Shown: positions 1 through 7,592, counted from the first letter of the stretch. The stretch: DNA of 9,315 bases from Flavobacteriales bacterium UBA979 (GCA_002292325.1 DBBR01000035.1:21506-30820), one strand, 5' to 3'. A program made the numbers and translations. The notes: generated from the letters alone by a model not told the origin.

Positions 1-67
1 ACCCGCAGAAGAAGCTGCCGCGCCAGCAGCAGAAGCCAAGGATGACTCGAAAGAGAAAGAAGCTTAA
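1..67 (+). CDS. rpsB: 30S ribosomal protein S2, C-terminal tail (partial)
   Basis: An open frame enters from the left edge (first full codon at position 2) and ends in TAA at 65-67. The 21 visible residues are rich in Ala, Glu and Lys and end in KDDSKEKEA. Nothing of the conserved S2 core is visible, so the call rests on two things. The gene directly upstream of tsf is almost universally rpsB, and acidic/Ala-rich C-terminal extensions on S2 are common in Bacteroidota. S2 sits in the small ribosomal subunit near S1. Only 14 bp separate its stop from the tsf start, so the two are probably cotranscribed. Another alanine-rich protein tail cannot be excluded from these residues alone. Confidence 0.75.
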   Translation, partial: PAEEAAAPAAEAKDDSKEKEA

Positions 68-81
68 ACACCCATATAGAC

Positions 82-906
82 ATGAGCATTACAGCTGCAG
101 AAGTAAACAAGCTCCGCAAGCAAACAGGTGCGGGCATGATGGATTGCAAAAAAGCCTTGCAAGAGGCGGAAGGCGATTTCGATAAAGCCATTGAGATTTT
201 GCGATTGAAAGGTCAAAAAGTCGCGGCCAAGCGTGGGGATCGTGAGACAGGTGAAGGAGCGGTTATTTCATCTGCGAATGCCGCGGGTGATTTTGGCGTT
301 TTGCTGGCTTTGAATTGCGAAACAGACTTTGTTGCCAAGAACGAGGAATTTGTTGGTGTGGCCACGAGCATCATGAACGTTGCTTTGGAGGCAGGCATTA
401 CCGATAAAGCCACCCTTATGGCTTCAGGATTTCCTGGTGAAAACGTCACGATCGAGGAGAAGATTACGGAGCAAATCGGCAAGATTGGCGAGAAAATTGA
501 AGTGGGAGAATTTCAGACATTGAATGCCGCCCATGTAGCTTCGTACATCCACCCGGGCAATCGACTTGCGACCATTGTTGGTTTCAGCGCAAATGTTGGC
601 GACGGTGGACGTGACGTTGCGATGCAGGCAGCTGCTATGGCGCCTGTGGCTTTGGACGAAGCCAGCATACCAGCGGATTTGATCGACAAGGAACGCTCGA
701 TTGGCAGAGAATTGGCAATCCAAGAAGGAAAGCCAGAAGCCATGGCAGATAAAATTGCAGAGGGCCGCCTGAAAAAATGGTTCAAAGAAGCAACGTTGGT
801 GAATCAAGCATTTATCAAGGATGGAAAAATGAACGTTGGCCAGTACGTCGATTCAATTGGCTCGGGCACGAAAGTGACAGGATTTTGCAGGGCAGCCTTG
901 GACTAG
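82..906 (+). CDS. tsf: Translation elongation factor Ts (EF-Ts)
   Basis: EF-Ts is the cytoplasmic guanine-nucleotide exchange factor that releases GDP from EF-Tu. The 274-residue protein is a normal length. The N-terminal UBA-like helical domain is clear at residues 1-50 (KLRKQTGAGMMDCKKAL). The conserved EF-Tu-contacting motif TDFVAKN is at residues 81-87. The core dimerization-like region follows, with HVASYIHPGNRLATIV at residues 151-166, and the protein ends in the typical GFCRAALD-like tail. The ATG at 82 sits right before the canonical N-terminus, 14 bp after the preceding stop, with no Shine-Dalgarno sequence. A strong intrinsic terminator directly follows the TAG stop, so the upstream ribosomal transcript probably ends here in part. 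Confidence 0.98.
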   Translation: MSITAAEVNKLRKQTGAGMMDCKKALQEAEGDFDKAIEILRLKGQKVAAKRGDRETGEGAVISSANAAGDFGVLLALNCETDFVAKNEEFVGVATSIMNVALEAGITDKATLMASGFPGENVTIEEKITEQIGKIGEKIEVGEFQTLNAAHVASYIHPGNRLATIVGFSANVGDGGRDVAMQAAAMAPVALDEASIPADLIDKERSIGRELAIQEGKPEAMADKIAEGRLKKWFKEATLVNQAFIKDGKMNVGQYVDSIGSGTKVTGFCRAALD

Positions 907-941
907 GTTGTCGCGTTTCATTTTTGAAAAAAGGGCTTCCG

Positions 942-1709
<768 letters not shown>

Positions 1710-1722
1710 TCAATCAGAACGG

Positions 1723-2286
1723 ATGTCAGAAGAAATTCAAATGGCGCTAGATACAGCGCGGGAGGCCATGGAAAAGGCCATCGTTCATATGGAGGCTGAA
1801 CTGACTAAAATTCGCGCAGGAAAGGCACATCCGGCCATGCTTGACAGCGTCAAAGTGGAGTACTATGGCTCCTTGACACCGTTGAGCCAAGTGTCCAATG
1901 TCAATACATCCGATGCCCGAACATTGACTGTTCAGGCATGGGAGAAATCGATGTTAGATCCCATTGCGACAGCGATCATCAACGCAAATTTGGGGCTCAA
2001 CCCCATGAACAACGGGGAGTCTATTTTAATCAATATTCCGCCGCTTACGGAGGAACGAAGAAAGGATTTGACCAAACGAGCTCGTGGCGAAGGCGAGCAT
2101 GCGCGGGTGTCCGTGAGAAACGGTCGCAAGGACGCCAATGATTTTATTAAATCTGCCAAGTCCGACGGCTTGAGCGAGGACCTTGCTAAGGACGGAGAGG
2201 TTGAGGTCCAAAAATTGACCGACGGCTACATTAAAAAGATTGACGAGATCCTCGCGAAGAAGGAATCCGACATCATGACGGTCTGA
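1723..2286 (+). CDS. frr: Ribosome recycling factor (RRF)
   Basis: RRF acts with EF-G in the cytoplasm to split the post-termination ribosome for a new round of translation. The 187-residue length is standard (E. coli 185). The three-helix bundle domain holds ELTKIRAGKAHPAML (about 26-40). The smaller beta domain spans roughly residues 44-105 (VEYYGS, PLSQVSNV, NPMNNGESILINIPP). The return helices begin with PLTEERRKDL (107-116) and continue with RVSVRNGRKDAND (128-140). Arg132 aligns with the essential Arg132 of E. coli RRF. It is 13 bp downstream of pyrH and very likely cotranscribed. Its last 14 bp overlap the end of the convergent dxr gene, leaving no space for a terminator between them. 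Confidence 0.98.
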   Translation: MSEEIQMALDTAREAMEKAIVHMEAELTKIRAGKAHPAMLDSVKVEYYGSLTPLSQVSNVNTSDARTLTVQAWEKSMLDPIATAIINANLGLNPMNNGESILINIPPLTEERRKDLTKRARGEGEHARVSVRNGRKDANDFIKSAKSDGLSEDLAKDGEVEVQKLTDGYIKKIDEILAKKESDIMTV

Positions 2287-3463
2287 ACCCGGACGGACTC
2301 CGGAATGCCTTTGCGGCAGCACGTGCCGCATCATCGGAAGCGAGCAAGTCAGCCAAATCCGGACGGGCCTCCCAATCCACTTGCTTCAGTGCGTGCTCTA
2401 TGGCGTCAGTCATGCCCGTGAAGCTTAACTCATCTTCCAAAAACCGTGCAACGGCGACTTCATTGGCGGCGTTCAAAACAGCGGGAGCATTGCCCCCTTT
2501 ATTTCCGGCATCGAAGGCGAGTTGGAGGTTGCGAAATGCAGTCAAATCGGGCTTCTCAAACGTGAGTTGAGGATAATCAAAAAAGCTGAATCGCTCGAAG
2601 GAATTGGCCAACCTCCGGGGATACCCTAAGGCATACTGGATCGGAAGCTTCATGTCAGGCAATCCCAATTGCGCCTTGATGGAACCATCTTCAAATTGCA
2701 CGCAACTGTGCACGATGCTTTGGGGATGGACCACGACCTCGACTTGGTCCATTCGAACGTCGAACAACCACTTGGCCTCAATAACCTCTAGACCTTTATT
2801 CATCATGGATGCACTGTCAATGGTGATTTTGGCTCCCATATCCCAGTTGGGGTGTTTCAGCGCTTGGGCTTTGGTGACCTCCATCAGCTGATCCCGTGAT
2901 TTGCCGCGGAAAGGTCCTCCCGATGCCGTCAAAATCACCTTTTCAATGGGGTTGAGGATTTCTCCTGCGAGGCATTGGTAAATCGCACTGTGCTCTGAGT
3001 CGACGGGATGGATATCCACACCGGCCTCCTGGGCCTCCTTCATGACCAATTCTCCTGCGACGACCAATGTCTCCTTATTGGCCAAGGCGATGGTTTTCTT
3101 CGCGCGAATGGCCCGAAGTGTTGGGCGTAATCCAGCGGCGCCGACTAAGGCGGTGAGAACGACTTGGATTCCTTCCATTTCCACGACCTGTTCCAACGCT
3201 TCGGGTCCGCCATAGACTTTGATGCCGTGTTCCCATAATGCGTCTTTGACTTCGCCCAGCCGGGAGAGATCACCGATGACAACCGTATTGGGCTTGAATT
3301 CAAGTGCTTGCTGAATCAACAAGGGCGCATTGCGATGTGCAGTCAACACCTCAGCGTGGAGGGTTTCGGGCTGTTCTCGGATGACTTCGAGTGCTTGGGT
3401 CCCAATGGACCCCGTGCTTCCAAGAATGGCTATGCCTCTTGTTTGGTAGGTTGAATCGCTCAA
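2273..3463 (-). CDS. dxr: 1-deoxy-D-xylulose 5-phosphate reductoisomerase
   Basis: DXR (IspC) converts DXP to 2-C-methyl-D-erythritol 4-phosphate with NADPH, the committed step of the MEP isoprenoid pathway and the target of fosmidomycin. The 396-residue length is typical. The NADPH-binding loop GSTGSIG is at 15-21 and ALANKE at 126-131. The divalent-metal ligands Asp155 and Glu157 lie in DSEHSAI, with SGGPFRG (181-187) after them. The flexible loop has HPNWDMG (204-210), then MMNKGLE with Asn222, Lys223 and metal ligand Glu226, and HPQSIVHS (246-253). The start codon is TTG. In frame, the region upstream of it closes within a few codons and offers no ATG, GTG or other TTG, and no later Met precedes the NADPH loop. 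The TTG overlaps the stop of the upstream gene in the sequence TTGA, suggesting translational coupling. It is the last gene of the lysS operon and collides with frr. Confidence 0.97.
   Translation of the reverse strand: MSDSTYQTRGIAILGSTGSIGTQALEVIREQPETLHAEVLTAHRNAPLLIQQALEFKPNTVVIGDLSRLGEVKDALWEHGIKVYGGPEALEQVVEMEGIQVVLTALVGAAGLRPTLRAIRAKKTIALANKETLVVAGELVMKEAQEAGVDIHPVDSEHSAIYQCLAGEILNPIEKVILTASGGPFRGKSRDQLMEVTKAQALKHPNWDMGAKITIDSASMMNKGLEVIEAKWLFDVRMDQVEVVVHPQSIVHSCVQFEDGSIKAQLGLPDMKLPIQYALGYPRRLANSFERFSFFDYPQLTFEKPDLTAFRNLQLAFDAGNKGGNAPAVLNAANEVAVARFLEDELSFTGMTDAIEHALKQVDWEARPDLADLLASDDAARAAAKAFRSPSGFRPS
2289..2303. repeat. Small inverted repeat just 3' of frr
   Basis: CCGGA (2289-2293) and TCCGG (2299-2303) are perfect complements around a 5-nt loop, starting 3 bp after the frr stop and lying inside the last codons of dxr. 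The stem is short, with no T-run on either strand, so it is not a classical intrinsic terminator. It is listed because a second, stronger hairpin follows 9 bp later and the pair lies at a convergent gene junction. Confidence 0.35.
2312..2330. repeat. Perfect 7-bp inverted repeat at the frr/dxr junction
   Basis: TGCGGCA (2312-2318) and TGCCGCA (2324-2330) pair perfectly around the 5-nt loop GCACG. The repeat lies in the dxr coding region over an alanine-rich stretch near its C-terminus (residues about 378-384). The hairpin is GC-rich and would form in both transcripts. No T-run follows on either side. It may slow polymerase or protect 3' ends at the convergent junction, or it may only reflect GC-rich alanine codons. 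Confidence 0.45.
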
Positions 3464-3771
3464 AGGAAACCCAATTCAAGTTTGGCCTCTTCGCTCATCA
3501 TATCCTGTGTCCACGGTGGATCGAATACAATGTTCACCTTGGCGCCGGTGGCGCCTTCAATGTTACCGACCTTTTCTTCCACTTCAGCAGGCAGACTTTC
3601 GGCAACGGGACAATTGGGTGAGGTCAGGGTCATTTCGATGTGAACGAAGCTGTCTTCGTTTATTGTGACTTCATAAATCAGCCCCAATTCATAAATATCG
3701 ACAGGGATTTCAGGGTCGTGTACCGTTTTGAGAACGGAGACGACGGTTGCTTGATTAAATGATGCAGGCAT
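3460..3771 (-). CDS. SufT/MIP18-like (DUF59) Fe-S cluster assembly protein
   Basis: A 103-residue, single-domain MIP18/DUF59 family protein. The family signature DPEIPVDIYELGLIY is at 19-33. MTLTSPNCP (47-55) holds the conserved cysteine Cys54, and the C-terminal FDPPWTQDMMSEEAK (83-97) is also diagnostic. Relatives (SufT, the PaaD-like proteins, eukaryotic MIP18/CIAO2) help mature or deliver Fe-S clusters in the cytoplasm. PaaD itself serves a phenylacetate pathway oxygenase, but no paa genes are present here, so a general Fe-S role is favoured. The ATG at 3771 is 2 bp after the lysS stop. A TTG at 3798 would add nine unconserved residues overlapping lysS and is not preferred. The stop overlaps the dxr start by 4 bp (TTGA). 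The exact partner apoproteins cannot be read from sequence. Confidence 0.9.
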   Translation of the reverse strand: MPASFNQATVVSVLKTVHDPEIPVDIYELGLIYEVTINEDSFVHIEMTLTSPNCPVAESLPAEVEEKVGNIEGATGAKVNIVFDPPWTQDMMSEEAKLELGFL

Positions 3772-3773
3772 GG

Positions 3774-5489
3774 TTAGTGAGCTTGAGGGGAAAGCCAAGC
3801 TTCCACCTCTTCCAAGGCGAGTGCAGGCACATCCAATTTGTTCTTTTTACGGTATCCATTGAGCTTTTCACGCAATCCGCCTGGGCTCAGTCCTTCGAAG
3901 GCTGCGGGGGATTCGTATCCTGCAGCAGCGACGTGTTCTGCCCATATTTCGGGAACGCCCAAGGCTTGTAGCCCAGAGATATCGGGTCCGGAGGCAAAAA
4001 CTTCGGGTCGCATTTGAGGGAACAGGAGCACTTCTTGAATCGATGTTTGATTCGTCAACATCATCACCAGCCGATCTATTCCGATCCCAATTCCGCTGGT
4101 TGGAGGCATGCCGTATTCTAAAGCGCGCAGGAAGTCTTGATCAATGAACATGGCCTCGTCATCTCCTCGCTCGCCCAGTTTCAATTGGTCTTCAAATCGT
4201 TCGCGTTGATCGTCCGGGTCGTTCAACTCGCTGTAGGCATTCGCTACTTCGGTTCCATTAATGAACAGCTCAAATCGCTCTGTGTAGGCCGGATCATCGC
4301 GGTGAACCTTGGTCAGCGGCGACATTTCCACGGGGTAGTCCATGATGAAGGTGGGCTGGATGTAATGGTGCTCGCATTTTTCACCGAAGAGCTCATCGAT
4401 TAATTTGCCCTTGCCCATGGATTCGTCTGTATCCAAACCAACGCCATCACATGCTGCACGGAGTTCGGCTTCGGTTTTTCCATGAACATCGATGCCGGTG
4501 TGCTCCAAGATGGCATCGCGCATGGTGACGCGCTGATAGGGAGGAGCAAAGTTGATTTCTTCGCCGCCAAGGGTAGCCCGCGTGGTTCCATGGACAGCTT
4601 GACAGATGTCAGACAACAGATTTTCTGTCGTCTCCATCATCCAATGGTAATCCTTGTAGGCGACGTACAACTCCATCACAGTGAACTCGGGATTGTGCGT
4701 GCGGTCCATGCCTTCATTGCGGAAGTTTCGCGAAAACTCATAGACGGCTTCAAATCCTCCAACAATCAATCTTTTTAGGTACAGTTCATTCGCGATTCGG
4801 AGGTACAACGGCATGTCCAGTGCGTTGTGATGCGTGACAAATGGTCGTGCCGCCGCTCCACCCGGAATGGGTTGTAAGACAGGCGTATCCACTTCGAGCC
4901 AGCCATCCCGATCAAAGGATGTTCGGATGGTCTGGATAACTTTGGATCGCGCTTCAAAGGTTTGCTTCACACTCGGGTTGACGACGAGGTCAACGTAACG
5001 CATTCGGTACCGTAACTCAGGGTCATTAAAGGCGTCATGAACCGTTCCATCCTCTTCGACTTTGACAGCGGGCAAAGGCTTGAGGGATTTTGACAGGACA
5101 GTGAGGGATTTCACCTTTACGCTTTGTTCGCCGGTTTTTGTAGTAAACGTTTCTCCCGAAACACCGATGAAATCTCCCCGGTCGAGCAACTTTTTAAATA
5201 CGGTATTGTACAGCGACTTATCCTCTCCCGGACACAGCTCGTCGCGGTTCACGTACAATTGAAACGTGCCTTCGCTGTCTTGAATTTCAGCAAAGGAAGC
5301 CTTCCCCATGATCCGTCGGGTCATAAGACGACCCGCGAGGGTCACCTTCAAACCCTCTTCGAATGTTGCTGTCAAAGAGCGAGCGCGATGGCTTGCTGTA
5401 AAAGCTGCCGCGGGGTAGGGCTCGATGCCCATGGCACGGAGCGAGGCAAGTGACTCGCGTCTGACGCGTTCTTGTTCCGATCGTTGCAT
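3774..5489 (-). CDS. lysS: Lysyl-tRNA synthetase, class II
   Basis: This class II synthetase charges tRNA(Lys) with lysine in the cytoplasm. From the ATG at 5489 the protein has 571 residues. The N-terminal OB-fold anticodon-binding domain is at about 48-133 (GKASFAEIQDSEG, ELCPGEDKSLYNTVFKKLLD). The catalytic domain carries motif 1 at about 178-206, motif 2 FRNEGMDRTHNPEFT (256-270), the NAYSELNDP substrate region (417-425) and motif 3 GIGIGIDRLVMMLT (466-479). After the usual end of the enzyme (LLFPQMRPE, 488-496) there is an extra ~70-residue helical segment, with GVPEIWAEHVAAAGY and NGYRKKNKLD. I recognise this as common in Bacteroidota LysRS. An in-frame ATG at 5552 would add 21 unconserved residues and would cover both candidate promoters, so 5489 is preferred. 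It heads the lysS, DUF59, dxr operon. Confidence 0.97.
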   Translation of the reverse strand: MQRSEQERVRRESLASLRAMGIEPYPAAAFTASHRARSLTATFEEGLKVTLAGRLMTRRIMGKASFAEIQDSEGTFQLYVNRDELCPGEDKSLYNTVFKKLLDRGDFIGVSGETFTTKTGEQSVKVKSLTVLSKSLKPLPAVKVEEDGTVHDAFNDPELRYRMRYVDLVVNPSVKQTFEARSKVIQTIRTSFDRDGWLEVDTPVLQPIPGGAAARPFVTHHNALDMPLYLRIANELYLKRLIVGGFEAVYEFSRNFRNEGMDRTHNPEFTVMELYVAYKDYHWMMETTENLLSDICQAVHGTTRATLGGEEINFAPPYQRVTMRDAILEHTGIDVHGKTEAELRAACDGVGLDTDESMGKGKLIDELFGEKCEHHYIQPTFIMDYPVEMSPLTKVHRDDPAYTERFELFINGTEVANAYSELNDPDDQRERFEDQLKLGERGDDEAMFIDQDFLRALEYGMPPTSGIGIGIDRLVMMLTNQTSIQEVLLFPQMRPEVFASGPDISGLQALGVPEIWAEHVAAAGYESPAAFEGLSPGGLREKLNGYRKKNKLDVPALALEEVEAWLSPQAH

Positions 5490-5493
5490 GCCA

Positions 5494-5501
5494 CAAAGGT
5501 A
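5494..5501 (-). promoter_or_regulatory. Bacteroidota -7 element for the lysS operon
   Basis: On the minus strand, positions 5501 down to 5494 read TACCTTTG, an exact TAnnTTTG. Only 4 nt separate it from the preferred lysS ATG (A at 5489). Transcription would therefore start at or within a few bases of the start codon, giving a leaderless or near-leaderless mRNA. No -33 TTTG is visible at the usual distance (about 20 bp upstream). Confidence 0.5.
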
Positions 5502-5502
5502 A

Positions 5503-5514
5503 TCCGATGTCGGA
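5503..5514. promoter_or_regulatory. Short inverted repeat between divergent promoters (possible operator)
   Basis: TCCGA-TG-TCGGA is a perfect 5+5-bp dyad with a 2-bp spacer. It lies directly behind the lysS -7 element and 9 bp before the receptor-gene -7 element, so a bound protein could affect both directions. At this length chance occurrence is quite possible, and no known regulator motif is recognised. Confidence 0.25.
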
Positions 5515-5523
5515 ATGTCACTG

Positions 5524-5531
5524 TAGCTTTG
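5524..5531 (+). promoter_or_regulatory. Bacteroidota -7 element for the TonB-receptor operon
   Basis: TAGCTTTG is an exact match to TAnnTTTG on the plus strand. It predicts a transcript start near 5536 and a leader of about 24 nt before the ATG at 5560. No good -33 TTTG is found near 5500. The leader is too short to hold a cobalamin or other riboswitch. Confidence 0.5.
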
Positions 5532-5559
5532 GGCCGAATAAACACGGGACATCTTTCAC

Positions 5560-7581
5560 ATGAAAACTTACTTGTTGCTCCTTATTGGTTCAGTGACCAT
5601 CGGCCAATTGACGCACTCCAATGCTTCTGCTCAATCATCGGATTCCCTTTTCTTGCGGGTTACGCTCGAAGAGGCAACCGTTCAGGGGGTCGATTTTGTC
5701 CAGCCTAAAAGCCTTGATTCTCCCAAAGCGGTGACCATATTGGACCCTACGGAATGGTCTTCTTCTGCGTCCATAACAGAGGCGCTTGAGTTTGTTCCGG
5801 GTGTAGATGTGCAATCTCGAGGAGCTTGGGGTGTGCAAACGGATGTGAGCATCCGTGGGGGTTCGTTCGAGCAGGTAGCTTTGCGTGTCAATGGCATGCG
5901 ATGGAGCGCTCCCCATACGGGTCATCATTTGATGAACATTCCAATTGATCCGGAAGATTTAAGCCACGTCGAAGTGGTCCGATCTGGATCAGGCCCCTGG
6001 GCAGGAGTTGGAGCGTTTTCTGGCGCAATTAACATGGAAACAAATTCGGGAGCATCAGGAAATCGAGCGACGTTTACAGCAGAGCTGGGTAGCTTTGATT
6101 GGCAGCGATTGCGAGGTCATGTAAATTGGAAATTAGGCAAGCTGAACCACAGCTTGAGCCTTTCTCGTGCGACAACAGCAGGCCATATAATGAATGCAGA
6201 CGCGGAAATCCAGCGGGTTTTTTATGGGGTGAATTGGGACCGGAAGAACCAACGATGGACCGGCCTCCTGGCAGGAGAAACAAAGGCTTTTGGGGCGCAG
6301 AATTTTTACACATCGGTTTACCCCGATCAATATGAAGAGACGGGTTCGGCTGTTGCACAATTGGGCTGGGAATTGACCCAAAATCGATTGCGCATTCAAG
6401 CAGGTCTTCATGGCCGATACCATGCCGATCGATTTGAGCTTTATCGCGAAGGAGCAGGCTGGTACAACCTGACAGATGAGGGATTCTATGTCGCACAGTG
6501 GGATTTGCCAGATACAGCGGGGCTGTATGCCCCGGGTGCTTCATGGTACGCGGGCGCCAACTTGCACCGGTCATTTGTTACAGCGGCCAATGCTTTGGTC
6601 CAGTGGAAGTCCGATGATTGGACGTTTTCTGCGGCAGCAGATGCTCGCAATGAGGTGATTCGTTCCAATCGATTGGGCGGGGCTTTGGAAGGGTCAACGG
6701 CTGAAGATATTTACGTAAAAGGGGATGACCGTCAGAACTTAGACGGTTACGTTTCGGCGCACCGCAGCGGGCAAGGTTGGGACGCAACGCTGACTTATGG
6801 TGTTAATGCAAATTCCCGTTTTGGGACCTTCGGCTTGCCGGCGGTGCAACTGACTAAGACGGTTGGAACCCATGGCCGTCTATTTGGGTCCGCTGGGCGA
6901 TCGGTGCGTCACCCGTCGTTCACTGATCTCTATTACAACATCGGGGGAGCCGTTGGAAGTGAAACGCTGGAACCGGAGCAATCCGATCAACTCGAGGCAG
7001 GCGCTCGCTGGAAATTGGCATCTCCTGAAAACGGAGCCCTGTTCATTGAGTCCACACGGTTTTTTCGCCGAGGGACGAACCTCATCGATTGGGTTCAATT
7101 CGACGGCAGTGAAGTCTTCGAAGCAACGAATCTTTCGGCGGTCGACTTCATGGGAGGTGATGTCGCGATTCAATACCAACAACCGTCCTTTGAGGGCATT
7201 CATATTCAACAGGCCCGGGTGTCAGCTACATGGATGGACGCCAGCCGAACCTCACAAGGCTTCACGTCGAATTATGTTTTGGATTTTGTCCGGGTGAAAT
7301 ACGATGCGCTCGTGCGTGTGGCAGGCATTGGCCCAGTGGTCTGGACTTTGCGCGGGAGCATGCAGGAACGCAACGGTTCCGCGATGGAGTGGAACGATGC
7401 CGCATTGCTCCAGTTGTGGGGGACAGAACTCTCATTCAAAGGCTCCGATGGAAATCAATTGTCTTGGCGGGGCCATGTGCGATTGGACAACGCCTTTGAT
7501 GTGCAATATGCAGACCGTGGCAGTGTGCTGCAGCCGGGGCGCATGGTGCGATTTGGCCTTACCTTTGAGTGGAAAGATTGA
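5560..7581 (+). CDS. TonB-dependent outer-membrane receptor (BtuB-like fold)
   Basis: This 673-residue outer-membrane beta-barrel would import a scarce nutrient using TonB/ExbBD energy. Residues 1-24 look like a signal peptide: Lys2, a leucine-rich core, and cleavage likely after ASA. A TonB-box-like segment (LEEATVQG, about 36-43) follows. The plug domain runs from about 50 to 165, with SITEALEFVPGVDVQSRG (71-88), SIRGGSFEQVALRVNG (97-112), and VEVVRSGSGPWAGVGAFSGAINM (137-159). The rest is barrel, including the family's SVRHPSFTDLYY (448-459) and LEPEQSDQLEAGARW (470-484). There is no N-terminal carboxypeptidase-like domain of the SusC type. The protein ends LTFEWKD rather than in the usual terminal aromatic. 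The substrate is unknown: the fold suggests cobalamin, haem or siderophore, but no riboswitch, Fur-like site or transport partner is nearby. It heads a plus-strand operon with an isomerase 11 bp downstream. Confidence 0.93.
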   Translation: MKTYLLLLIGSVTIGQLTHSNASAQSSDSLFLRVTLEEATVQGVDFVQPKSLDSPKAVTILDPTEWSSSASITEALEFVPGVDVQSRGAWGVQTDVSIRGGSFEQVALRVNGMRWSAPHTGHHLMNIPIDPEDLSHVEVVRSGSGPWAGVGAFSGAINMETNSGASGNRATFTAELGSFDWQRLRGHVNWKLGKLNHSLSLSRATTAGHIMNADAEIQRVFYGVNWDRKNQRWTGLLAGETKAFGAQNFYTSVYPDQYEETGSAVAQLGWELTQNRLRIQAGLHGRYHADRFELYREGAGWYNLTDEGFYVAQWDLPDTAGLYAPGASWYAGANLHRSFVTAANALVQWKSDDWTFSAAADARNEVIRSNRLGGALEGSTAEDIYVKGDDRQNLDGYVSAHRSGQGWDATLTYGVNANSRFGTFGLPAVQLTKTVGTHGRLFGSAGRSVRHPSFTDLYYNIGGAVGSETLEPEQSDQLEAGARWKLASPENGALFIESTRFFRRGTNLIDWVQFDGSEVFEATNLSAVDFMGGDVAIQYQQPSFEGIHIQQARVSATWMDASRTSQGFTSNYVLDFVRVKYDALVRVAGIGPVVWTLRGSMQERNGSAMEWNDAALLQLWGTELSFKGSDGNQLSWRGHVRLDNAFDVQYADRGSVLQPGRMVRFGLTFEWKD

Positions 7582-7592
7582 ACGGATATACC

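Noticed and set aside
2232..2254. Minus-strand hairpin CGAG-GAT-CTCG followed by a short T-run, as a terminator for dxr inside frr
   Set aside because: The stem is only 4 bp with a 3-nt loop, and the T-run starts several bases late, so it is too weak to annotate.
5490..5552. Longer lysS starting at the ATG at 5552
   Set aside because: The 21 extra residues are not LysRS-like, and the extension would cover both -7 elements and nearly the whole divergent gap.
5490..5559. Cobalamin riboswitch upstream of the BtuB-like receptor
   Set aside because: The gap is only 70 bp, the predicted leader is about 24 nt, and no B12-box-like sequence is visible.
6074..6574. A 166-codon open frame on the minus strand inside the TonB receptor gene
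   Set aside because: It is opposite a continuous receptor frame, its translation looks like low-order antisense product, and it has no promoter or start context.
7569..7592. GTG start for the isomerase overlapping the receptor gene end
   Set aside because: The extra eight residues are unconserved, and the ATG at 7593 leaves a normal 11-bp gap.
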